A stretch of DNA of 12,506 nt, from positions 1-12,506 of the forward strand of contig JAJZVS010000070.1 of assembly GCA_021845555.1 (NCBI GenBank), in the 5' to 3' direction. The notes beneath the pieces were generated by a model that was not told where the DNA came from, did no database searches, and saw nothing but the letters and a program-made list of their open reading frames with translations. A program made the translations under genes and the position numbers. Positions 1 through 6,137 of this stretch are shown here, in pieces (the first letter of the stretch is position 1; every line of letters starts with the position of its first letter). The stretch comes from Pseudomonadota bacterium. GTDB lineage: Bacteria; Pseudomonadota; Alphaproteobacteria; Acetobacterales; Acetobacteraceae.

Positions 1-10
1 CCCCTTCCTG

Positions 11-87
11 GCGAAGCCGTCCGAGGGGTCCAGGGGACAATGTCCCCTGGCGGGGGGTCCAGGGGGGCAGCGCCCCCCTGGCTTCGC
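11..87. repeat. Paired hairpins inside an outer inverted repeat
   Basis: Two perfect hairpins lie side by side. The first (30-50) has arms CCAGGGGAC/GTCCCCTGG around AAT. The second (59-81) has arms CCAGGGGGGC/GCCCCCCTGG around AGC. Both are preceded by GGGGTCC or GGGGGTCC. An 8-bp outer inverted repeat, GCGAAGCC (11-18) and GGCTTCGC (80-87), encloses them, so one strand could fold into a three-way junction. It lies just past the stop of the minus-strand dehydrogenase gene and could act as an end-of-transcript structure, but no T-tract follows. The motif looks like a dispersed intergenic repeat family of Acetobacteraceae; that is from memory. Confidence 0.75.
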
Positions 88-100
88 TCACGACCCGCAC

Positions 101-1105
101 TCAGAAATCCTCAGGCGTGATGACGTTCTGGGGCTTGCCCGCGATGAAGGCGCGCATGGTTTCGGCGCCTTTGGTGCGGATGTCGTCCCAGGCTTCCGGC
201 GTGTGGAAGGCGGAGTGGGGGGTGATGATCAGCCGGCCTTCGGTCCATTTCTCGTGGGCGCGGTAGGCGCGGACGAGTTCGGGCAGCGGGTCGGCGGGGG
301 GTTCGACCGGGATCACGTCGAGGCCGACGCCCGACAGGTGGCCGGACTTCAGGGCCGCGGCCAGGGCGTCGATATCGATGATCGGGCCGCGGGCGGTGTT
401 GATGACGACCGCGCCCTTGGGCAGCAGCGCGAGTTCGCGCGCGCCGATCATGCGGTTGGTTTCGGGTGTCAGCGGCGCGTGGATGGACAGCGTGTCGGTT
501 TGCCGCAACAGGTCTTCCAGCGTGAGGGCGCGGTGCACGCCGATCGAGAGTTCGGCGCCGTTGGGCCGGTAGGGATCGAAGAACACCACCCGGTAGCCGA
601 GCGCCTTGGCGCGCAGCGCGGCGGCGGTGCCGATGCGGCCCTGGCCGATGACGCCGAACGTCAGCGCGCCGGTGCGGCGGATCATCGGGTCGAATACCGC
701 TTTCCAGGGCGCGCCGTTCGGCTGGCGCTGCCAGTCGTGGTGCAGCAGCAGGCCGCGGCGCAGCGCCATCGTCAGGGCGATCGCGTGGTCGGCCACTTCG
801 GTGGTGCCGTAGTCGGGGACGTTGCAGACCGTGACCTGGCGCGCGTGGGCGGCCTTGCGGTCGATCTTGTCGTAGCCCACGCCCATCCGCACGACGCAGC
901 GCAGTTTGGTGAAGCGCGCGAGGTCGGCTTCCTGCACCGACTGGCGCAGGATCATCAGCCCGTCGGCGGCGGCGCAGTCCGCGTCCGACAGTTCGCGCAG
1001 TTCCTGCGTGTCGCGCACCTGCACGTTGACGTCGGGGCCGAAGACGCGGCGTTCCACGCTGTCGTCGACGTAGAGCTTTTCCGGGTAGAGCACGGTGAAG
1101 GACAT
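101..1105 (-). CDS. D-isomer-specific 2-hydroxyacid dehydrogenase, CtBP-like (C-terminal-binding-protein group)
   Basis: A 334-residue cytoplasmic NAD-dependent oxidoreductase predicted to interconvert a 2-hydroxyacid and its 2-oxoacid. It has the usual length and split-domain plan of the family. The substrate-binding parts are about residues 1-105 and 300-334, with the Rossmann fold between them. The dinucleotide loop GQGRIG is at 154-159, and Asp177 at the end of the next strand fits NAD preference. The catalytic set is complete: Arg239 in NTARG, Glu268 in VEPP and His297 in TPHSAF. The ATG at 1105 is preceded by AGAGG (1121-1117) with 11 nt spacing. The best match in style is the CtBP-like branch (MGVGYDKID, NVPDYGTTEVADHAIAL); glyoxylate, hydroxypyruvate or phosphoglycerate dehydrogenase are less likely. 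The real substrate cannot be read from the sequence. An MFS transporter gene lies upstream on the same strand, 223 bp away, and may import the substrate. Confidence 0.93.
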   Translation of the reverse strand: MSFTVLYPEKLYVDDSVERRVFGPDVNVQVRDTQELRELSDADCAAADGLMILRQSVQEADLARFTKLRCVVRMGVGYDKIDRKAAHARQVTVCNVPDYGTTEVADHAIALTMALRRGLLLHHDWQRQPNGAPWKAVFDPMIRRTGALTFGVIGQGRIGTAAALRAKALGYRVVFFDPYRPNGAELSIGVHRALTLEDLLRQTDTLSIHAPLTPETNRMIGARELALLPKGAVVINTARGPIIDIDALAAALKSGHLSGVGLDVIPVEPPADPLPELVRAYRAHEKWTEGRLIITPHSAFHTPEAWDDIRTKGAETMRAFIAGKPQNVITPEDF

Positions 1106-1152
1106 GGTGGACGTCGCCTCTTGCTGGCTGCGGGCGGCTTGGCGCGCCCGGA

Positions 1153-1172
1153 GGTCGGCGCGCGCGCCGACC
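1153..1172. promoter_or_regulatory. Perfect 20-bp palindrome upstream of the dehydrogenase gene
   Basis: GGTCGGCGCG is followed directly by its own reverse complement, giving a fully symmetric 20-mer whose near edge is 47 bp from the dehydrogenase ATG. It could be a dimeric repressor site or a cruciform/hairpin in the leader of the minus-strand transcript. The strong G+C content means part of the symmetry could be compositional (alternating CG at the centre). Confidence 0.4.
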
Positions 1173-1185
1173 GATTCGGATCAAC

Positions 1186-1224
1186 GGGGATGTGTTCCAG
1201 GATTGTCCCGCGCCGGTCAAATCC
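1186..1224 (-). pseudogene. Possible remnant of a second MFS transporter C-terminus
   Basis: Read on the minus strand, these 39 bases give GFDRRGTILEHIP, which resembles the tail of the neighbouring transporter (GINQRRAILEQIS at residues 451-463). At the DNA level TGTTCCAGGAT is identical at 1193-1203 and 1342-1352, and similarity continues for about 20 more bases. This could be the leftover end of a tandemly duplicated or related transporter gene. The segment is short, has no open context of its own, and chance in G+C-rich DNA is not excluded. Confidence 0.3.
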
Positions 1225-1241
1225 GGGGCGCCGCTTCAGCC

Positions 1242-1282
1242 TCCCCGTCCGGCCACGGGGCGGCCCCGTGGCCGGGAGGGGG
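1242..1282 (-). terminator. Strong hairpin downstream of the MFS gene, possible terminator
   Basis: A perfect 13-bp inverted repeat, CCGGCCACGGGGC / GCCCCGTGGCCGG (1249-1261 and 1263-1275) around one base, continues outward through a small internal loop into a CCCC/GGGG stem (1243-1246 with 1278-1281). It lies 47 bp past the stop of the minus-strand transporter gene. No T-tract follows on the minus strand, so intrinsic termination is unproven; it may instead mark a processing or mRNA-stability end. Confidence 0.45.
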
Positions 1283-1328
1283 CGATCGTTCCCCCCGGGT
1301 CCCGCGCTGTGCGGCCTGCGCCCCGGGG

Positions 1329-2723
1329 TCAGTTGGAAATCTGTTCCAGGATCGCCCGGCGCTGGTTGATCCCGCGCCAGCCGATCAGCGCGGCGGGGAT
1401 GAGCGCGCCAGGAATCGTGACATAGACGAACCAGCCGACATGGCCCTGGAGGGCAGTGGCGGTGAAGGCGGCGCCGGCGATCAAGGGCCCGAAGATCGAG
1501 CCGAGATGGCCGAGCCCGTCGGTCAGGCCGACGCCGCTGGCACGCAGCCGGGTCGGGTAGCTGGCGGCCGTATAGTTATACATGTTGAACAGCCACACCG
1601 TCATCGCGCCCCACGACACTGCCGAGAGCACATAGGCGGCGACCACGGTATGGTTGAAGAACAGCGCGGTCATGGCGATGCAGAATACGAGCGCCGCGGC
1701 GACGATGGTGGTGCGCCGCTCGACCGCCTCTCCGATCAGCGCCGAGACCGCCAGGCCGAGGCCGCCGCCGGCCACGCTCGCGACCAGCAGGGCGCCGAAG
1801 GTCTGGTGCGCGGAGAAGCCGAAGGTGGCGAGCAGCACCGGCAGATAGCCGGTGAAGCCATAGACGATGCCGGCGTAGCCGATGATCCAGGCGACCAGGA
1901 GAACCATGGTACGCTGCCCGTATTCGCCGCGGAACAGCTCGCGCATCGGCACATGCGCGCTGACGGGCACGGCGTAGCGCGCGTATTCGGGTTCGGGCAG
2001 GCGGGGGAGGCCGCTGCGGCGTAGGCACTCCGCCTCCAGCGTGGCGAGCACCCGCTCGGCTTCCACGTGGTGGCCGTGGGCTTCCAGCCAGCGCGGCGAT
2101 TCCGGCATCGCCCAGAGCGCGAGCGGCACCAGGACCAGGAGCGGCACGGCGGTGAACAGGTAGATGAACCACTGGTAGTGCGCGGGCACCCACAGGATGC
2201 CGGGCACGTTGCCGAGCAGGCCGAACACCATCACGGCCAGAACCTGGGAGGCGAGCATTACCCGACCGCGTTCTCGCGGCGGCACGATCTCCCCCATGTA
2301 CACGACGTTGGTGGAGAGCACCCCGCCCATGCCGATCGAAGAGAGGCCGAAGAACAGGAGCAGCAGGCCGAAATTGTCGGTGAGCGCGGTAGGCCACAGC
2401 GGCAGCGCGACCGCGAAGGAGGACAGCAGCAGGGCGGTGCGCCGGCCCCAGCGGTCGGCGGCGATACCGATCAGGTATTCGCCGACCAGGATGCCGACCC
2501 CGAACTGCATCGCCAGCAGCACCGAGAACGCGCCCACGCCGAAACTGTGCCGCGGCCCCCAGATGAACGGGTAGAGTTTCGCCGGGATCCCGTCGGCCGC
2601 GATGATCACGCCCCAGAAGATCTGCGTGATGAGCGCGAGCCGCCATTGCATCCAGGTGAGCGGCAGACGGTCGATGCGGGCCGCGATGCGCCCGGTCTCC
2701 GGCGCGGACGTGGTGCTGTTCAT
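1329..2723 (-). CDS. MFS transporter (metabolite/sugar-porter type)
   Basis: A 464-residue inner-membrane secondary transporter of the Major Facilitator Superfamily, with about 12 hydrophobic helices and a hydrophilic loop at about residues 207-270 between the two halves. Signature segments are DRWGRR (90-95, the loop 2-3 motif A), GEIVPPRERGR (144-154), PESPRWL (207-213, typical of the sugar-porter/metabolite:H+ symporter branch) and YPTRLRASGVG (389-399, matching the repeat of the GEIVPP motif in the second half). The polar N-terminus and the short tail (INQRRAILEQISN) are cytoplasmic. The ATG at 2723 has AAGG-type ribosome-binding sequence about 11 nt upstream, and a second, very close AAGG. 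Two palindromic operator-like sites lie upstream, so a transcription factor probably controls it. The 2-hydroxyacid dehydrogenase gene downstream hints at an organic-acid substrate, but the cargo is unknown. Confidence 0.93.
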   Translation of the reverse strand: MNSTTSAPETGRIAARIDRLPLTWMQWRLALITQIFWGVIIAADGIPAKLYPFIWGPRHSFGVGAFSVLLAMQFGVGILVGEYLIGIAADRWGRRTALLLSSFAVALPLWPTALTDNFGLLLLFFGLSSIGMGGVLSTNVVYMGEIVPPRERGRVMLASQVLAVMVFGLLGNVPGILWVPAHYQWFIYLFTAVPLLVLVPLALWAMPESPRWLEAHGHHVEAERVLATLEAECLRRSGLPRLPEPEYARYAVPVSAHVPMRELFRGEYGQRTMVLLVAWIIGYAGIVYGFTGYLPVLLATFGFSAHQTFGALLVASVAGGGLGLAVSALIGEAVERRTTIVAAALVFCIAMTALFFNHTVVAAYVLSAVSWGAMTVWLFNMYNYTAASYPTRLRASGVGLTDGLGHLGSIFGPLIAGAAFTATALQGHVGWFVYVTIPGALIPAALIGWRGINQRRAILEQISN

Positions 2724-2731
2724 GACCTTCG

Positions 2732-2745
2732 CTACCTTATCGGTG
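2732..2745. promoter_or_regulatory. Degenerate second copy of the operator-like palindrome
   Basis: CTACCTTATCGGTG has the same outer half-sites as the perfect palindrome at 2794-2807 (CTACC and CGGT), but its spacer is one base longer. It ends 8 bp before the transporter ATG at 2723, over the ribosome-binding region. Bound protein here would block both transcription and, in the RNA, nothing further; the pairing with the upstream site is what makes it credible. Confidence 0.4.
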
Positions 2746-2793
2746 CTTGTTGTAGGAAACTAATTTGCCTTTAAGCAGATTCCTTGCGTTTCC

Positions 2794-2807
2794 CTACCGA
2801 TCGGTAG
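2794..2807. promoter_or_regulatory. Perfect 14-bp palindrome CTACCGATCGGTAG, repressor-type operator
   Basis: The sequence is fully symmetric about 2800/2801 and lies 70-84 bp upstream of the MFS transporter ATG in an otherwise A+T-richer leader. Short palindromes with an ACCGATCGGT core are of the kind bound by TetR/AcrR-family dimers; that family assignment is inference. A related copy lies 62 bp nearer the gene (centre to centre), close to six helical turns, so both would face the same side of the helix. No regulator gene is in the window. Confidence 0.55.
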
Positions 2808-2994
2808 CCTAGCGGCTGGAGTCAGACCGAACCATACTATTTATGCAACCCAGATATGCAACCTGCCTGGGAGCGGCAGGCATATGCGGCCCGGCCCGGC
2901 CGGCGGCGGCGCGGCTGCGGTGCGAGCCGAGGCGGGAGAATCGGCCGGCGGCCGGGTGCCGCGGTTCGATCCCGTGCGCGGGCGGGGTGCTTTT

Positions 2995-3016
2995 GCCGAC
3001 CGGGCGTGCTGTCGGC
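2995..3016 (-). terminator. Weak stem-loop after the tadE-tadE-tadG operon
   Basis: A 6-bp stem GCCGAC/GTCGGC with a 10-nt loop lies 20 bp past the stop of the TadG-like gene. On the minus strand it is followed by A residues rather than T residues, so it is at best a weak or Rho-dependent end. Confidence 0.2.
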
Positions 3017-3036
3017 TGCAGATCCGTCCGTTGGCG

Positions 3037-4191
3037 TCAGCGGATCAGCAACAGCGCATCGGTCAGCGACCCGGACGTGCCGCCGGCAGCGCCACCGGAG
3101 ACGCCGGAGGTGGGCGCCGCCGGGCAGCTGACCGTGAAGGAAGCGGAGTCGAATTTGCGGTCGTCCGAATGGCCGCCCATGTCGTCCCAGGCAAAGGTGA
3201 GGCTCTCCCCGGGCGAGTGCATGCAATCCATTGTGCCGGAGACCGGCGTCGGGTGCGAATGATCCTCACCATCCGAGGAGTCCTCGCGGCCCTGATTCCC
3301 CCAGCCCTGATTCCCCTGGCCCTGATTCCCTTGACCCTGATCCCCTTGGCCTTGGGACCCCGGTGAACCCTGGCTGACGGTCACCTGCAGCGAGCAGTTG
3401 TGGTTCTCGGACGGATAAGCGTTCGCGTTCGGCACCGAGAGCTGCGAGTAGAACATGTGCGTCTGACCCTGCTCCCCGCCGTATTGGTTGTGGTCGTAGG
3501 GCATGTTGCCGCCGGTCTGGTTGGCGAGCGCGAAGCCGATGCTCTGGCCGGCGGCGAAGCGGATCGGGGCCAGCTTGTCGGGCGCCTCCCCATCCCTGTT
3601 GGAAAACATCGGGTGCAGCTCGGAATCGTCAGGCAGCGAGCCGTCCTGATGCACGACGTACCAATAAACCTTGTCCGCATCGGGATTGTTGGGCGCAACC
3701 GAAGCATTGGTCGGCGTGATGGCAAGCAGCTTGTTCTCGGCGGTCGAGCTCGCCGAGGTGGCGACGCTCGGGGTCACCAACGCCATCAGGGTGGTGGGCA
3801 TCGTCGCCGTGGCGGTGACGGTGACGGTGTAGCCGGCGACCTGGCCGGTGCTGTCGGTCACGCTGCCGGTGGAGACGCTGAACTGCGCGTTGTCGCCGGC
3901 GGGCAGCGCGGCCGTGGCGCGGCTGATATACGTGGTTGCTTTGCTGGTCGCGGCGGTTGCGGCCTGCGCGCTGGTATAGACGCCGGCGCCGGCCAGCGCG
4001 GCGGAGTCGGCCGCATTCTGGAGCGCCGCGTGAACCGCGGTGGCGCGGGAGAGATCGACCGCGACCCCGGCCGAGACCATCATCGGCACGATCAACAGCC
4101 CGGTCAGCACCGCCACCGTGCCACGTCGGTCGGCGCCGAAGCGCCCCCGGGTGCGGCCGAAACTTGTCGATGCAATAGCGATGGCGGTCAT
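3037..4191 (-). CDS. TadG-like Tad/Flp pilus assembly protein
   Basis: A 384-residue protein predicted to be anchored in the inner membrane with its bulk outside, as a minor component or assembly factor of a Tad/Flp pilus. The N-terminus carries the TadG-type segment: basic residues RTRGRFGADRR, then one hydrophobic helix (about 25-45), then the helical stretch ending NAADSAALAGAG (59-70), which is characteristic. Unlike its two partners it has Leu, not Glu, five residues after RRG (24), so prepilin-peptidase processing is unlikely. Residues 105-150 are Ser/Thr-rich. No von Willebrand A domain with a MIDAS motif is seen, although longer TadG proteins often have one. Instead there is an unrecognised region (175-260), a Gly/Gln/Asn repeat (about 279-301), a His/Asp-rich stretch and three cysteines (266, 323, 356). 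It is third in its operon, 30 nt after the second TadE-like gene. AGGA lies 13 nt before the ATG, a rather long spacing. Confidence 0.85.
   Translation of the reverse strand: MTAIAIASTSFGRTRGRFGADRRGTVAVLTGLLIVPMMVSAGVAVDLSRATAVHAALQNAADSAALAGAGVYTSAQAATAATSKATTYISRATAALPAGDNAQFSVSTGSVTDSTGQVAGYTVTVTATATMPTTLMALVTPSVATSASSTAENKLLAITPTNASVAPNNPDADKVYWYVVHQDGSLPDDSELHPMFSNRDGEAPDKLAPIRFAAGQSIGFALANQTGGNMPYDHNQYGGEQGQTHMFYSQLSVPNANAYPSENHNCSLQVTVSQGSPGSQGQGDQGQGNQGQGNQGWGNQGREDSSDGEDHSHPTPVSGTMDCMHSPGESLTFAWDDMGGHSDDRKFDSASFTVSCPAAPTSGVSGGAAGGTSGSLTDALLLIR
3289..3348 (-). repeat. 15-bp tandem repeat coding for a Gly/Gln/Asn-rich tract
   Basis: Four copies of a 15-bp unit (plus strand GCCCTGATTCCCCTG with small changes) run in phase with the TadG-like reading frame. 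They encode GNQGQ-type pentapeptides, and a fifth decayed copy follows to about 3363. The unit length is a multiple of three, so copy-number changes would keep the frame. Confidence 0.8.
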
Positions 4192-4221
4192 GGCGCGGTC
4201 GATTTCCTGCTCAGAAAGGGA

Positions 4222-4749
4222 TCAGTTGTGGGCAACGCCGGTGGCGTCGCGCGGGCGGTCGAAGGCAAGCTGGGTGAAGGTGAACTGCCCCGGCAGCACG
4301 AGGTTCAGCGGGTTCGCATAGGTATAGGTGGCCTGCACCACGATCGCGCTGTCGCCACGGTTCGGCACCAGCGAGGCGGCATCGGTCGCCGGCGCGGCGA
4401 TCTGCGATCCGCCGCCGCAGCTGGTGTCCTGCCAATCGACGCCGACCGTGCCGGTCTGCACATTGTTGGTGACGCTGGCGACCGAGATCTTGAGCCCGCT
4501 GGTGGTGTACGGCGCCAGCACCAGCTGCGCGCCGGTGCAGAGATCGCTCATGCTGGCGCCGGTCACGCTGGTTTGCGCGGCCACCAGTTCCGCCATGGTC
4601 TCGGCCGCGTTCGCCACTGCCATGCGGGCGCGGATGACTTGCGAGACGCTGATGCCGCCCACCAGCATCACCAGCAGCAGCGGCAGCACGATCGCCAGTT
4701 CGAGAGCGGCGGAACCGCGGCGGTCCTGCGAGAGGGAGAGAGTGCCCAT
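4222..4749 (-). CDS. TadE-like minor pilin (pseudopilin)
   Basis: A 175-residue TadE-family protein. The N-terminus reads QDRRG (8-12) followed by SAALEL. Gly12 then Glu at +5 (Glu17) matches the prepilin-peptidase site used on TadE/TadF pseudopilins, so the mature protein would start at Ser13. A hydrophobic helix of about 20 residues follows (to about 37), then an amphipathic helix and a soluble domain with two cysteines (71 and 111) that could pair outside the membrane. The start follows the previous gene at once: its TGA and this ATG are separated by one A, and there is no clear ribosome-binding site, so translation is probably coupled. It should work with its neighbours at the base or tip of a Tad pilus. 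Whether it is TadE or TadF in strict terms cannot be settled here. Confidence 0.86.
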   Translation of the reverse strand: MGTLSLSQDRRGSAALELAIVLPLLLVMLVGGISVSQVIRARMAVANAAETMAELVAAQTSVTGASMSDLCTGAQLVLAPYTTSGLKISVASVTNNVQTGTVGVDWQDTSCGGGSQIAAPATDAASLVPNRGDSAIVVQATYTYANPLNLVLPGQFTFTQLAFDRPRDATGVAHN

Positions 4750-4750
4750 T

Positions 4751-5284
4751 TCAGTAGTTCTCGTTCTGGAAGCTGACCGAGGAGACCAGCAACTGGCCGA
4801 ATTCCGCGCCGAGCAGGCTGCCCACCAGCGGGATCAGGTAGCTCGGCTGGTAGCCCACCTGCACCAGCACATCCTGGCCCGGCCCGCCGGGGACGAAGCC
4901 CGGGTTCTGCATCGCGCCCGACGCGGTGACCGGGATGGCGGGGTTGAGGCTGGCGAAGCTGCTGGCCGATTGCACCCGGACCTGGATCGCGCTGCACGCC
5001 AGCAGGTGGCTGAGGTCGCCGCACAGCTGGTTGGTGAAAGGCGTGGCGCTGTTGCCCGCCAACTGCACCTGGCCGGTGCGGATCAGCCGCGAGGCGTCCT
5101 GCGCCGCGTGATCGAGCGCCGCCTGGGTGAACAGCAGCAGGCCGGATTCGACGATCAGCAGCACGATCGTCAGCAGGACCGGCGCGATCAGCCCGAATTC
5201 GAGCGCCGTGATCCCCTCGCGCGCCCGCCAGAGGGCAACGAGGCCGCGACCGGGATGGGGGGGGTGTCTATGTTTGCGAGGCAT
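4751..5284 (-). CDS. TadE-like minor pilin (pseudopilin), first gene of the operon
   Basis: A 177-residue TadE-family protein. A basic, proline-rich leader (MPRKHRHPPH...) ends in AREG, with Gly24 followed by ITALEF. Glu29 is at +5 and Phe30 at +6, a classic type IV prepilin-peptidase site (G/xxxxE with an aromatic next), so Ile25 would be the mature N-terminus. The hydrophobic helix runs to about residue 52 and continues into the conserved amphipathic part (QAALDHAAQDASRLIRTGQ). The rest is a small extracytoplasmic domain with Cys88 and Cys97. It heads a three-gene operon with another TadE-like and a TadG-like gene. The ATG at 5284 has no Shine-Dalgarno sequence and lies only 5 nt after a good -10 box, so translation from a leaderless mRNA is likely. 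No better in-frame start is seen before the basic leader ends. Confidence 0.87.
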   Translation of the reverse strand: MPRKHRHPPHPGRGLVALWRAREGITALEFGLIAPVLLTIVLLIVESGLLLFTQAALDHAAQDASRLIRTGQVQLAGNSATPFTNQLCGDLSHLLACSAIQVRVQSASSFASLNPAIPVTASGAMQNPGFVPGGPGQDVLVQVGYQPSYLIPLVGSLLGAEFGQLLVSSVSFQNENY

Positions 5285-5289
5285 GCCGC

Positions 5290-5319
5290 AAGATAAAGTC
5301 GTGCGCTGGCCTGCGTCAA
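5290..5319 (-). promoter_or_regulatory. Sigma70-type promoter for the tad minor-pilin operon, leaderless
   Basis: On the minus strand the -35 box TTGACG (5319-5314) and -10 box TATCTT (5295-5290) are separated by 18 nt. Only 5 nt lie between the -10 box and the ATG at 5284. By usual spacing, transcription would start at or within one base of the A of that ATG. Confidence 0.55.
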
Positions 5320-5468
5320 TTAGTCCACATGTGCAGATATTTGGAATTACGGCCGATGTTATACCTGTTTTCGATACAGACGGCCGAGCCCCTCCGTGTC
5401 ATCGCCGCCGCGCTCGGCGGCCGGCGTGGCCTTGGCGCGCGGCGGACGGGGTGCGATAAGCGCGGGCA

Positions 5469-6137
5469 ATGCGATACCTCTATCACCTGCCGCTGTCCCC
5501 GCACTGCCGCAAGATCCGCCTGGTGCTGAGCGAGAAGCGCCTGCCGTTCGAGCTCCGGCTCGAGAAAGTGTGGGAACACCGCCCCGAGTACCTCGATCTC
5601 AACCCCGCCGGCACGGTGCCGACGCTGGTGGAGGATAACGGCCTCGCGGTCCCCGAATCCGGGGTGATCGGCGAATATCTGGAAGAAGCCTATCCCGACA
5701 CGCCGTTGATGGGCCGCACCCTGGCGGAGCGGGTCGAAGTGCGCCGGCTGGTCGCCTGGTTCGATGGCAAGTTCGCCGCCGAGGTCACCGACAACCTGCT
5801 GGGCGAGAAATTCATGAAGCGCCTGCTCGGCCGCGGCAACCCGGACGCGACCGCGCTGCGCGCCGGCTACGCCGCGCTGGGGCCGCATCTGGAGTATATC
5901 GGCTGGCTCAGCGAGACGCGGAAATGGCTGGCCGGCGCAAACATCTCGATGGCGGATTTCGCCGCCGCCGCGCATCTGTCGGCGCTGGACTACATCGGCG
6001 AGATCGAGTGGTCGGGCGTGCCGGCGGCCAAGGAGTGGTACGCGCGGGTGAAATCCCGCCCCTGCTTCCGCGGCGTGCTGAGCGACCGGGTCTCCGGCGT
6101 CATCCCGCCGCCGCACTACGCCGATCTGGATTTCTGA
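5469..6137 (+). CDS. Glutathione S-transferase family protein
   Basis: A 222-residue cytosolic protein of normal GST length. The thioredoxin-like N-terminal domain (about 1-80) has the opening LYHLPLSPHCRKIR, with Ser10 and Cys13 at the catalytic end of helix 1. The glutathione-site elements are the cis-proline loop GTVPTL (Pro51) and PES (62-64). The all-helical C-terminal domain (about 90-215) has the N-capping box in SMADFAAAAHLSAL. It presumably conjugates or reduces an electrophile using glutathione; the substrate is unknown. No clear Shine-Dalgarno precedes the ATG, but the alignment-type start MRYLYHLPLSP is that expected for the family. It is transcribed away from the tad operon and towards the giant Hint gene, and its last 38 bp overlap the end of that gene. 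The context gives no hint of a specific role. Confidence 0.94.
   Translation: MRYLYHLPLSPHCRKIRLVLSEKRLPFELRLEKVWEHRPEYLDLNPAGTVPTLVEDNGLAVPESGVIGEYLEEAYPDTPLMGRTLAERVEVRRLVAWFDGKFAAEVTDNLLGEKFMKRLLGRGNPDATALRAGYAALGPHLEYIGWLSETRKWLAGANISMADFAAAAHLSALDYIGEIEWSGVPAAKEWYARVKSRPCFRGVLSDRVSGVIPPPHYADLDF

Larger units (their letters stand above)
2724..3036. other. Gene-free stretch between tadG-like and MFS genes
   Basis: This 313-bp stretch has no convincing gene on either strand. The part nearest the transporter (2724-2863) is richer in A+T and holds two operator-like palindromes and a 9-bp direct repeat, TATGCAACC (2842-2850 and 2855-2863, 13 bp apart). The rest is very G+C rich and holds two stem-loops: CCTGCC/GGCAGG at 2862-2880 and GCCGAC/GTCGGC at 2995-3016. 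I could not place a convincing -35/-10 pair for the transporter. Confidence 0.5.

Noticed and set aside
203..1369. Long plus-strand open frame of 388 codons across the dehydrogenase gene
   Set aside because: Its translation is low-complexity Arg/Gly/Ala/Asp text typical of the antisense frame of a G+C-rich gene, while the minus frame has a complete enzyme with all catalytic residues.
2900..2984. tRNA-like T-arm: CGCGG-TTCGATC-CCGTG at 2960-2976
   Set aside because: The T-stem pairs, but no matching acceptor stem lies at the right distance (best candidate pairs 5 of 7), and no D-arm or anticodon arm forms. Likely chance in G+C-rich DNA.
2843..3366. Open frames between the TadG-like and MFS genes
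   Set aside because: They run into the antisense strand of the TadG-like gene and show only compositional Arg/Ala/Gly-rich text, with no recognisable motif.
5341..5365. Plus-strand promoter TTGGAA ... TATACC for the GST gene
   Set aside because: The spacing is only 13 nt, too short for a sigma70 promoter, and the match is weak.
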